Shown: positions 33,454 to 42,725 of the stretch, in pieces
Layout of the letters: every line of letters starts with the position of its first letter
Position numbering within the stretch: position 1 is the stretch's first letter
Source: Pseudoneurospora amorphoporcata
Taxonomy: Eukaryota; Ascomycota; Sordariomycetes; Sordariales; Sordariaceae
NCBI GenBank assembly: GCA_033297205.1
Contig: MU859199.1
Coordinates: 1 to 64,000 of the forward strand
Length of the DNA: 64,000 nt
Direction: 5' to 3'
The notes under the pieces: generated by a model
Database searches by the model: none
The model's input: the letters and a program-made list of their open reading frames with translations, nothing else
What the model was told of the DNA's origin: nothing
Program-made: the position numbers and the translations under genes

Positions 33454-33975
33454 CCGAAGGTCAACACGCCATTTAACATTTAGTATAGCCGTCACACCCA
33501 CTTTTCCCTCCTCCCTTCTGAACTTTTCATTGGTCAATTTGTCCCCTTGACCACCCACCAAAAGACACCACAAACCAGGCAAGCAAGCATCGTGAGGGAT
33601 CAAACCGAAACTCATCTAACCGAGTATATACCACTATTGAAATGACCTCACCGGCGCAACCTCCACCCTTTGTGTTCCCTGGTCCCTGGTTCGGGCTTAC
33701 GCAGTACGTAGCAGAGGAGGTTGCCCGCGTGTCTTCGTACTCCTCCAGAGTACTAGCAGTATGTAAGGTACCCAGTAGCTTTTGCGATCATCGTTTTCTT
33801 TGGCTTCAGTTCCGTCCATAGCCATTTCATTAGTCTTTCGGTCCTTCAACCTGTTTTGCTCCTAGACTACAGTTTGCCATTTTTCTCTTTCCAAACGTGA
33901 CGATACCCCAAAGTAAACAAACATTATTCATTTAATTTTCATACACACACACACACCCAAAACACTAGACACACA

Positions 33976-35391
33976 ATGGCATCATCACCAGTCCGCCGGC
34001 TCGCCGACTATGTCGCGACCTCCGAGCCCGTTCTCAAGCTTCCTCACCCCTACCAGACCTCCTACGTCGTCGTAAAGGGCGAATCCGGCGTCGCCAACTC
34101 GTACCAGCTCAAGCAACAAGACACCAAGGCCGCCCTGCCCCGTCCCCTCCACAACGACTCCCTCTACTTCACCGAGCCCCAAGACCTCAAGTCCTCGGAC
34201 AAGCCTCACATCTCCATCAATACGCCCTGGGGCCGCGCCCGCCGCTCCCCCTCCGTGGCCGTCTCGTGGAAGGACTCTGCCGCCGCTCCCACCGTCGGCC
34301 AGCTCTGGCTGATCGCCTACGTCATCTTCACCCTCCGGCCCTCCGAGGAGGCCTTCCGCCTGGCCACCTACGGCTTCGGCGCCGACAAGCTCGCCCGCCA
34401 GCTCAAGACCGTCGGCCTCGCCATCGACCACCCTTCCCCCGCCACCCCGGAGCAGCAAAAGCTCCACGGCTCCGATGCCGGCAAGGAGCTCCTCGTCCTG
34501 CGCGGCGCCTTCTGGCAGGGCGCCGGCTCCCCCTTCGGCGCGCGCCCGGCCTGGGCCCCCGAGACCCTGGCCGACAGCGAGGACGGCTCCCTCAAGTCCG
34601 TCTATCCCCTGCAGGCGGCCGAGTACGTCATGACCAACGAGGCCAACAGCGCTTTGTGCTGGCACCCGCGCCGCCGGGCCAAGCCCGCTCCCGGGTCCGT
34701 CATTTACAGCCGCTACATCCCGCACCTGAAGGAGAACTTTTCCATGGTGGCGCTGGACTACACCAACCCCGCCCACCTGGAGCTGTTCCACACGTGGCAG
34801 AACGACCCGCGCGTGTCGCAGGGGTGGAACGAGGAAGGGACGCTGGACCAGCACCGCGAGTACCTGCGCAAGGCGCACGAGGACCCGCATCAGATCACCG
34901 TGTTGGCGGCGTTTGATGATGTCTTTTTCGCTTACTTTGAGGTTTACTGGGCCAAGGTTCGTTTTTTTCTTCTTTTTTTTTCTCCCCCTTCTCAAGCTCT
35001 CTAATACTAACACTCTAAACAAATAAAGGAGGACCGCCTAGGAGCCTACTACACCCCTGGCGACTACGACCGCGGCCGTCACTCGCTGGTGGGCGACGTG
35101 CGCTTCCGCGGCCCTCACCGCGTTTCTGCTTGGTGGTCGTCCCTCATGCACTACCTGTACCTGGACGACCCGCGCACCATGAGTGTCGTCGGCGAGCCCA
35201 AGTACACCAACAGCTCCGTGCTCATGTACGACATGATGCACGGTTTCGGCCTCGACAAGTTTGTCGATCTCCCCCACAAGCGCTCTGCCTTTGTCACTTG
35301 CTCGCGCGAGCGCTTCTTCCAGCTGTGCCCGCTTGACGAGAACCAAAAGTTCCTTGGCGGTACTCATGTTGGCCTTGTTCCCAAGCTTTGA
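33976..35391 (+). CDS. SidF-type N5-hydroxyornithine transacylase (siderophore biosynthesis), peroxisomal
   Basis: Two exons, 33976-34956 and 35029-35391, encode 447 residues. The C-terminal half is the GNAT-like acyltransferase domain of siderophore acetylases (IucB/MbtK type). Its blocks include SRYIPHLKENFSMVALDY, LFHTWQNDPRVSQGW, FDDVFFAYFEVYWAKEDR, RGRHSLVGDVRFRG and YTNSSVLMYDMMHGFGLDK. In fungi the cytosolic SidL acetylates hydroxyornithine for ferricrocin, while peroxisomal SidF transfers anhydromevalonyl for fusarinine or coprogen. This protein ends in PKL, a PTS1 variant, which favours SidF. The divergent PTS1-bearing SidI-type ligase supports the same choice. The donor is GTTCGT, slightly off consensus, and the acceptor AAATAAAG follows a CTAATACTAAC branch region. 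Regulation by iron is suggested by the shared GATA sites. SidL remains the alternative. Confidence 0.85.
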
Positions 35392-36013
35392 GTGGGATGT
35401 GTCAGGTGTCGAGAGTTGAATGAATGAATGGCTTGGGCGGTTGGATGTGATTGTAAAAAAATTAAAAAAGAATTGGTGCATTTGCTTGGTCTTGGATCTT
35501 GGATACCTCTATGGAATGGACTAATGAGGAAAATGGCCGGAACAGTTACTTGGAAAAAGGTAGTCGGACAAAAGAACGGAAGAGCCTCAGGCAACATTGA
35601 TTCCCGCTCTGAGGAACAAGACGAACAACAAATAAAACAAAAGGGCAGTTACATTCGAATGGGATATGGTTAAAACATGCAAAGAAAGATGGGCTGGACG
35701 ACCAGACACCACATAGAATATACAAATGAGACAAGTGCTGGCATGTGCCGTCAGATCAAGTTTTCATTATTAAAAAACAAAGTATGAATCAAACCAAGAA
35801 ATTCTATTCAAGATTGCATTCAAAGTGTCTTACTTCATCATGACCAAGAAACCCGTCGCTTCATGAAGACCTCCAGCTCCTAACCAACCCAGCTGAATAG
35901 TGTATATCCCAGAATCCCAATATGTTTCCAAATTACCCATTAATACCCCAAAATGCCGTCCCAAACGCCCTAATATCCAACCCGTTTTAACGCCAGTGCC
36001 TTCTAAAATGTTT
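35392..36013. other. Convergent 3' region between the SidF-type and AMID-like genes
   Basis: Both neighbours end here. No supported gene. A/T-rich with short A runs that fit polyadenylation regions. Confidence 0.4.
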
Positions 36014-37518
36014 TTAAGCCTTGATAACATCATAACCACCCAGCCGCAGGTGGTTCCAGCAGATATCAAAGCCAAGGTCATCACCGAAGAAGAGCTTGTT
36101 GACATCCTCGCCCGAGGTCACGCCGTTTGTGGGCCAGTAAGCAACAGCCTTCTTGCCAACGGCGAGACCAATCATGGGAGGAATCTCGTCAAGCTCAAGG
36201 TATGTAGGCTCGGTGCCGGAAACAGCCTGCTTCATGCGCATGTGAATGTTGTTGGCGGCCAGGTAGCCCATGTGCATAGCACCACCGCAACGCTTGATAC
36301 CGGACCACTTGACAAGGTCACCGATGGCGAGATGGTCATCCGAGTTGGGGGTTTCGGAGGGGAAGTGGAGGCTGCAACATCGAACGCGTTAGTTTTGATT
36401 TTTGAGGTGCGTTAAAACTGGAGTGGACACGTACCTGGGCTGAATCATGACATAGCCTTCCTCGTTGAGGACTTCACTAGGAAGGAAGGTGGTCGATGGC
36501 ATACTCCTGGAAATGGCCATGATGACGGAGTCGGCCACAAGAGTATGGCCGTTGGTGAAGTAGACCTTGTAGGCCTTGTGTCCGTTATCCACGAATTCTT
36601 CGGTCCTGTCGACACGATGGGACATGAGCACCTCGATACCGGCCTCATGGACGAGCTCCAAGCTGCGGTCCTTGACCTCATCAGGAAGAGGCTCGGCCGA
36701 GAGAAGCTTGTCACGGGAGTGAATAAGAGTGACCTTCAGATCGGGACAAACGAGCTTGAGCTCAGCAGCCATCTCAACACCAACGGCACCTATTGTTATT
36801 CATCAGTCAGCAAGAGTCATTCTGATAAAAGGTTGATGGTTCCGTAGGGCAAACTCACCTCCACCTACAACAGCGACACCATGTCTGTTGGCAGTCGCAG
36901 CCTGGATGTGGTCACCAGCCTCAAAGAGAAACTGCTTCCTTAGCAGGGACTGGGGCACGACAGGGAAGGCTCTCCTCAGACCGGCGGCGGCAATGAGGTA
37001 ATCATACTTGAGTTCTGTGGGCTCGGGACCGCTCTCAGAGCCGAGAACCTTGGCAACCTTGCGCTCCTGATCGATGGACTGGACAGAGCCACGGAGGATT
37101 CGGATGTTGTTGGGAGATTGTTGCAGGGCGGGAACGTCCTCGTACTTGACCCAGCACTTTTCGGCGTAGGACTCATCGGCAAAGGCCAATGGGCTACCAA
37201 TGAGATGGTCTTGTGGAAAGAGCATGTGTGTTAGTCGTTGTGAAGGTTGCTGAGGGCGGACCCAAGCGGGTGCATCTTACAGAAGCCGTCTCTCTCGTCC
37301 ACGACAGTGATATCAACTGCAAACTGAGGGCCATCATGGGCAGCAGAAGTGCCGTCAAGGGCAGCCTTCCTGGCATCAGGACCGCAACGGGCAGCACGAC
37401 CACTGCAGATGTCTTGCAAGTTGAGGGCAGCGGAGAGACCGCCGTAAGAACCACCAACAACAAGGACCTTGAAGGGTGGCCTTGTCATGGTGGCGTCGTC
37501 AACGGCAGTAGAGCCCAT
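36014..37518 (-). CDS. AMID/AIF-like FAD-dependent NAD(P)H oxidoreductase
   Basis: Four minus-strand exons (37518-37281, 37209-36859, 36789-36435, 36371-36014) encode 433 residues. The FAD-binding Rossmann motif is VVGGSYGG (20-27), with VVDERDGFYHLIGSPLA after it. The NAD(P)H-binding motif is AVVGGGAVGVEMAAEL (about 192-207), and the second FAD motif is LAIGD (329-333). This is the AMID/AIFM2 (FSP1) group of the pyridine nucleotide-disulfide oxidoreductase superfamily, which oxidises NAD(P)H and can reduce quinones. No presequence or membrane helix is visible. The protein starts with Met-Gly, but position 6 is Val, so myristoylation is doubtful. Three ATCTGATAA sites upstream suggest membership of the siderophore regulon. 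Function in iron metabolism is my inference; the flavoprotein family is clear. Confidence 0.87.
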
Positions 37519-38063
37519 TTTGAATTTGAGGGTGTGACGGTGTGTGGGTGTGTGGGTGTGTAGGTTGTGTGTAAGACTTCGCAGCTGCCTCTTCTGGCGA
37601 TGGACTCAAGGGACTTCAATGTCAGGCAGCGTGGGTCGGGTTTGTAGGATGTGTCGATCGAAAGAGGAAGAGGATGGCTACACAGACTGGAACTCGGGAA
37701 GAAAGTGAGACGACGGATGTGGGAGAGAGGGCAACTATGACGGGATGAATCTGGTGGGCGGAAGGAGGTCGGATGGATATGCCGGGCTCGCGCCTTCTGT
37801 CACTTTGGTCATTTTGAGCACCTTCATGGATCCTGGGGCCAGGATAAGAGGGTGGGTGGATCTCTGGCTCTCCTCTCGCAAGGTACTCAAGAGGAAGGAA
37901 GGAACGGGATGCCGGGAAAAAAGAATGAAGGTGAAGATATGCAACAATTGAAGTGTAGCGCCCCCACCCACCCACAATCCTACCTCTAGGGGCAGCTAGC
38001 CCATGCACTTCCTGTTGTCGAGCTCCTGCTTCACATGCGCATGTCCTTAGTTCCCCTGAGTGC

Positions 38064-38072
38064 TTATCAGAT
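38064..38072 (-). promoter_or_regulatory. SRE/SreA-type GATA site
   Basis: Exact TTATCAGAT followed by CC, about 550 bp upstream of the AMID-like start. Confidence 0.6.
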
Positions 38073-38496
38073 CCCCCCATGAGTTTCGAACTTTGAAGTC
38101 GACCGGAGAAGAAGGACGGTGGAACTACCTACCCATCATAGTTAGTTATCAGGTACTACGTCAATGGCAAGAGGCAGACACTGTATTCTAAAGAGCCGCT
38201 CCGATCCAACAACTTACGAAACCAAAAATGACAAACTGATGACTACACTGGAAACCCCTCGCACCCGACATCGGATAGAGAGAGCCATTTTCGTCAACTT
38301 TTTGTTTCCATCTCATCCCGTATTCTTTTTCCGCAGAACCCCGGCGGCCCAACAGCTCCCTCTTTCCCCACCATTCAGCGGACCTGGACCGGGTTTCGGG
38401 CCAACGAAAATTCCCACTTTCCGCGGTTGTGCGCTGCCTTTGTTGGCGTGCATGCGCTGGAAGTCGGGGATGATTGCAACCGAGACATGCACCTCC

Positions 38497-38517
38497 ATCT
38501 GATAATGCTTATCAGAT
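38497..38517. promoter_or_regulatory. Inverted pair of siderophore-type GATA sites
   Basis: ATCTGATAA, three bases (TGC), then TTATCAGAT: two full sites as an inverted repeat. A further CATCTGAT half-match follows at once. The geometry would place two zinc-finger proteins, or both fingers of one, on adjacent faces. Confidence 0.65.
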
Positions 38518-38767
38518 CATCTGATCTCACCCAGAACTTGAATTCATCCCAACTTCTTTTGCCGAGGGTAGCCAGCCCGCCCGCCGTAGCAGCCCCCGGC
38601 CCTCCTGCGCACAGTTGCTGTTAGGTTGTGACAGGCCCCATCCCAGCGTCGCTACCTTCGAGCTCCAGAGCTCCTGTGCAGACGAAACCTTTTTTTGGTT
38701 TTCTCCCACGTCCAGGTCTCCATCATAAGTCCAATTCCCACAAAACAATTCCAACAACAATCACAAA

Positions 38768-38838
38768 GCGCCAGTGGTTTAGTGGTAAAATCCATCGTTG
38801 CCATCGATGGGCCCCGCGTTCGATTCGCGGCTGGCGCA
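38768..38838 (+). tRNA. tRNA-Gly(GCC), copy 3
   Basis: Identical 71-nt tRNA-Gly(GCC). Flanks are unrelated to those of copies 1 and 2. Confidence 0.96.
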
Positions 38839-39196
38839 TTGTTTTCTCACAAGAATAACACGTTGTTCGCAGTTATTTTTGCAATTTCTGTTGCCTCCTC
38901 CTTCCTCCTGCCTCTTGGCCGTAAGGAACATGAAAAATTTAGCACTTTGCTTTCAGCAAACCACTCTTTCTTTTTACATTATCATTTGCTCCTATAATTG
39001 TTCGATCGACCATGTTATTCAACTACTTCGCCACTCTACCACTCTGTGTATGTGTGTGTTCTTTTTGTCAATGCCGATCTCTGGACATGTCAGCGTTGTC
39101 TGAGCGAGTTCTTGCATGGGTGTGGCCTCAGCTTTGAACCGATTCCAATCTCGCCTTCATAAAGAGAAGTCTGAGAGTCGTTCTTCAACAAGCAAC
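38839..39196. other. Spacer between tRNA-Gly copy 3 and tRNA-Arg
   Basis: About 360 bp of T-rich sequence with no supported gene. Confidence 0.4.
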
Positions 39197-39281
39197 GGTC
39201 CGGTGGCGAAATGGTATCGTGTGGTCCTCCTAATTCGGGAGGATAAGACTGAGGTTGTGGGTTCGAGTCCCATCCGGATCG
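39197..39281 (+). tRNA. tRNA-Arg(CCU) with a 13-nt intron
   Basis: Acceptor GGTCCGG/CCGGATC with discriminator G. D stem GCGA/TCGT, T arm GTGGG TTCGAGT CCCAT. The anticodon stem TGGTC/GACTG (with wobble pairs) encloses 20 nt. Removing 13 nt after position 37 leaves the loop CTCCTAA with anticodon CCT. The intron contains GGAGGA, complementary to the anticodon strand TCCTCC, the usual pre-tRNA helix. Confidence 0.9.
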
Positions 39282-39726
39282 TCCTTTTTGCTCATGCGTT
39301 CTTCGTTGCAGAGGTCTTTTTTTGTCACCATCTTCGTCTTCCCTGTACTCTCGACTTTTTTCTGTTCATCATTGTGTCGCTTATGGTCAACGTGCCAATC
39401 AGTTGGCTCAGAACAGCGTCGTATACAAGGTTTGTTCTTGTTTGTAATATCTGTGTTTGCTGCTTTCAAGGTATCGAAATTTTTGAACAAGACGTTCCTA
39501 TTTCGACATTCTATCATTGTCAAACACCAATGCATCGCACCGCTGAATGAGTCTACGCCAGAACACCTTTACGTTTCCCTTGGACACCTTCCGGACATAT
39601 GAGGATGTCTTGCAAACAATTCGAGATTCTCCTCAATCATCAATCACCATACCCTTCCAAGCACATACAGGACCCTTTCCACATTTCAAAGCACGCCTCA
39701 ATATCGGGACAGAATCCTTTCTTCCC
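39282..39726. other. Spacer downstream of tRNA-Arg
   Basis: T-rich pol III termination sequence, then the 3' flank of the minus-strand cysteine-rich gene. Nothing else recognised. Confidence 0.4.
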
Positions 39727-40782
39727 TCAACAGTAGGCAGCTGACAGGGCCATCTCAATCTGCTTCACAACCCGCCTAATCCTGCTTCTGGCCTTCATTT
39801 CTTCGTCTTCTGGACTTCTCTCCTGGTTCCGCCGATAATCTGTGCTCCTCAATCCAGCCAGGTGCATTAGCGATGCCGAAAAAGATGTTGTTCCCGTAGG
39901 CAACTCTGGAAGCGGTTTATCCAGTCTGACGATGCTCTTCTCTTTGCGCTTCTGCTCCTCGCTCTCCTTTCCGATGCCGCCAGTCTTATCCGTAACCGTC
40001 CGATGCTTCTCTGCCTTAACCCTCCAAGCCCGAGGTTGAAACACCTTATCGGCCTGCGCAAATGCTAACTCCGCCAGCTTTGCAGCCTTTTCATCACCAT
40101 CTTTCTCGGGATCAAAGAACTGCAACCACTTCTGCACTGCGCCCATGTCATCGGTGCTGTGCACAACCGCGTCGTCCCAACTGAAAAAGGCATCCATTCC
40201 AGCCGGAATCTTGCGGGCACCAGTACCACCACCGTCTGTGCCCTCCTCCTTGCTGTCACTGCCCACAACCAAAGCCTTCCAGTGCTTGGCAATTCCCGGA
40301 CGCTGGAGCAAGCCGAAGATGACGTTGGAGCGACTCCATTCGCGTGGCGGCTGGCCTTGTCTGATGAGCTCGTCGTTGCGAGCAAGTTCGTTGGCGATGT
40401 GGGCGAAGAAGCGCCGCTTGAGGCGGGTGTGCAAGTCGCGACTGGAGCTGGAGCTGGAGCTGGGGCCGGATTTCGTCTTGGTGGCGAAGGAAGAAGAAGA
40501 AGAAGAAGAATAGAAACAGTCCGAGCAAAACCCGCAGGCAAAGGCGGTTTGGCGACGAAGGAAGAGGTGCAAGTGGTCTTGACGGTTGCATGAGGGGCAG
40601 CTGAGAAGTAGCTGACGAGACTTTTCCGTCTCGGCAGGGAAGTACTTGGCCTTGGTTGGCAAGACGGTGTCGCAGTGCGGGCAGGCGAGGATCTTGTAAT
40701 TGTTGTGGTGATGCTGCTCGTGAAACCACAGCCACTGGGGGCTTGCGAGCTGGTCCAGGCAGGCCTTGCACTGGCAAGACAT
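39727..40782 (-). CDS. Cysteine-rich protein with a probable N-terminal zinc-binding region, unknown function
   Basis: Single-exon 351-residue protein. The only in-frame ATG before the conserved part is at 40782. The first 100 residues hold paired cysteines: CQCKAC (3-8), ACPHC (about 32-36), SCPSC (about 60-64) and CGFCSDC (about 79-85), with His-rich FHEQHHHNN between. This spacing suggests two or three zinc ribbons or knuckles. A poly-Ser tract (from AGA/AGAAGA-type repeats at about 40490-40510) separates it from a helical part (DLHTRLKRRFFAHIANELAR, WLQFFDPEKDGDEKAAKLAE, AQADKVFQPRAWRVKAEK). The end is basic (MKARSRIRRVVKQIEMALSA). I do not recognise the family. Zinc binding is inferred from the cysteine pairs. 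Confidence 0.7.
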   Translation of the reverse strand: MSCQCKACLDQLASPQWLWFHEQHHHNNYKILACPHCDTVLPTKAKYFPAETEKSRQLLLSCPSCNRQDHLHLFLRRQTAFACGFCSDCFYSSSSSSSFATKTKSGPSSSSSSSRDLHTRLKRRFFAHIANELARNDELIRQGQPPREWSRSNVIFGLLQRPGIAKHWKALVVGSDSKEEGTDGGGTGARKIPAGMDAFFSWDDAVVHSTDDMGAVQKWLQFFDPEKDGDEKAAKLAELAFAQADKVFQPRAWRVKAEKHRTVTDKTGGIGKESEEQKRKEKSIVRLDKPLPELPTGTTSFSASLMHLAGLRSTDYRRNQERSPEDEEMKARSRIRRVVKQIEMALSAAYC

Positions 40783-42097
40783 CGTTGAATGAGATTGGCT
40801 GACTCCTGTTTCAATATTGATCGCTTGATCGTTTGATCGAGAAGACAGTTCACGATCGGTGTGCTGAGAGGCTGGTGAGATCACCAGTCGCGACACGCAA
40901 AGGTGTCGAGATCAAGAGTGAGAGCTGGGTGAAAGATGGGTTGTTGGAGACGGGCTTGGAGTTGCGTGATTTGCGCGAGTGATGGCGAGAGTGGGTTCAA
41001 TGAACTCTCGAGCGAGCGGTTGAGCAAAGAACAGGAAGTTTTGCTTTGTCGCAAGTGAACAAAAACGAGGTGACGGCAGAGTGGGAGGGACGCGATAGAC
41101 GAGAAAAGAAAAAAAGAGGAGAAATAGGAGGGAGGCCCCTTTCTTATTCCTGTGGGAAGGACCCACTCCGAATATCGTATGTTCCCCGACAGAGATGGGA
41201 TAAAGGAAGTGTCAAAGCGTGCACGATGCAGAGAGACGTTGTATTTCGAGACCGCCTCGGAGGGCATATATCAAGATGAGCTTGTGGTCGAAGTGCCCGC
41301 GTCACGATAAATTCGTGAGAGGTTTCCCCCCCGGCTTTGACCGACAAGGACCGCGTGCCTATTGTGTGACTAGTTTATAGACAGCCAGTGCGTCAATAAG
41401 ATCGTTGCTATTGTTTTGGAGAAAAACTGGAAGAAATTCTAGAGTCTAAGTAGGAGTGAATGGTAATTGAACCGTTTTCGCCATGAATGAGTGTCCCAAC
41501 GGAAGTCATCCCAACTTCCGAAACAGTCGGTCTGCAGCTGGTCTCCCTAAAACTTCGGATGAAATTCCAGAACGTAGTATACGATGGGCAACAATAGACC
41601 GCTTATATTCATCAGAGAAGGGTTGTGTCTAGAAGTGCCATGGCATGCGACGTTGGGCCGTCGATATCATCAGTCCAAGCACCAGTTTGTTGAATCACAG
41701 AACCAACCAACCCAACGACATTGCATTAAACTCCCATACTGAGGAGATTTAATGGACTCGACTTGGCAAGACCATGCTGAGTTTATTGATGCTTATTTTC
41801 TTTGTGGACAAGACGAACTCAGGCCCCGTGGTGTCCATGATGAGGTAGAAATGCATCAGCTCGGAAAGACGGCGCTGGTGTAAAGCAGCCACTACGACTG
41901 CAGAATTGCACTTGATTGAATCCCACGAAGCAATGATACAAATGCTCGTCATCAAGACTTTTTCAAGCAGGTCGAAATTTCGAGGACGGTCAAAAGGTCT
42001 GAGTGACTGAGGGATGGGGATGAAAAAGGGGTTGGCGTCACACGTTCACAAACAAGGGGATTATAAGCTAAAGATTACAAACGATTTACAACTGTCA
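40783..42097. other. 1.3-kb gene-free stretch upstream of tRNA-Leu
   Basis: Contains the promoter of the cysteine-rich gene on its left. Remaining frames are short and without motifs. Confidence 0.4.
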
Positions 42098-42203
42098 GGC
42101 AAGATGGCCGAGCGGTCTAAGGCGCCACGTTAAGGTTAACCCTTAATCTCCTCTCAGAGTTCCGTGGTCCGAAAGGGCGTGGGTTCGAATCCCACTCTTG
42201 TCA
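42098..42203 (+). tRNA. tRNA-Leu(AAG) with a 26-nt intron
   Basis: Type II tRNA. Acceptor GGCAAGA/TCTTGTC, discriminator A, D arm with AGCGGTCTAAGGC. Anticodon stem CCACG/CGTGG, long variable arm TCCGAAAGGGC, T arm GTGGG TTCGAAT CCCAC. The 33 nt between the anticodon strands begin TTAAGG, giving anticodon AAG. A 26-nt intron contains CCTTAA, complementary to TTAAGG. An eight-T terminator follows. Confidence 0.93.
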
Positions 42204-42725
42204 ACATCTTTTTTTTGATGTTTTCTTCTTTGTTCGTAGATTCCTAATAATATCTTTTAGCTTTTCTTTCTTTTATTTTGCTTGGTTTCTTAGTGTTGAG
42301 CCTTATCCAAAAGGGGTTGGTTGCTGGGTTTGGTGAAACATTAATACGTTTTGGTGAAGGTTAACTTTCGTTGCAGTCTACAAGCTCGCTCAAATGCACG
42401 CTGATACGAACTCCTGAAATACCGTTCCAAAATGCCCCCGTGCCTTCTTTTGTTTCTCATGCTTTGAAATAATGTCAATCCTCACTTTTATGACCTTCAT
42501 CATACGCCGGTCGGTCCATAAAGACCATATACGGCTACAATATTCGGGGAGCGTCAGATTCCCTGTCCATATTGTTAGGACAGGTTCATTCCATCTCGTC
42601 ACGAATGTAGGCTTGTCCGTCCCACGACTAACAACTCGCCCAGGTCCTTCCTTTCATTTCCCTCTGTGTGTGTCGATTCAAGTCATATCTCCGTGTGTGT
42701 ATGTCCGCGCTCCTTCAACACCAAC
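42204..42725. other. Spacer between tRNA-Leu and the PPAT gene
   Basis: tRNA terminator and 3' flank of the minus-strand PPAT gene. Nothing else recognised. Confidence 0.4.

Larger units (their letters stand above)
31972..33975. promoter_or_regulatory. Divergent SidI/SidF promoter region with five siderophore-type GATA sites
   Basis: Two-kilobase region between divergent start codons. It holds ATCTGATAA (either strand) at 32479, 32881, 33078, 33397 and 33445. An inverted CCAAT box (ATTGG at 33529) is a possible CCAAT-binding complex/HapX element. A 51-codon ORF at 33233-33388 is discussed in findings. An AC repeat precedes the SidF-type start. Confidence 0.75.
37519..38767. promoter_or_regulatory. 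Upstream region of the AMID-like gene with three siderophore-type GATA sites
   Basis: 1.25 kb without a supported gene. Exact sites lie at 38064 and at 38497/38509. A one-mismatch version (TTATCAGGT) occurs near 38144. Confidence 0.6.

Noticed and set aside
33985..35022. 345-codon minus-strand frame opposite the SidF-type gene
   Set aside because: Antisense shadow caused by the GC-rich third positions of the sense gene. The peptide is Gly/Val/Leu-rich without domains.
39116..39550. 144-codon frame overlapping tRNA-Arg
   Set aside because: It is read through the tRNA and its T-rich flank; no motif.
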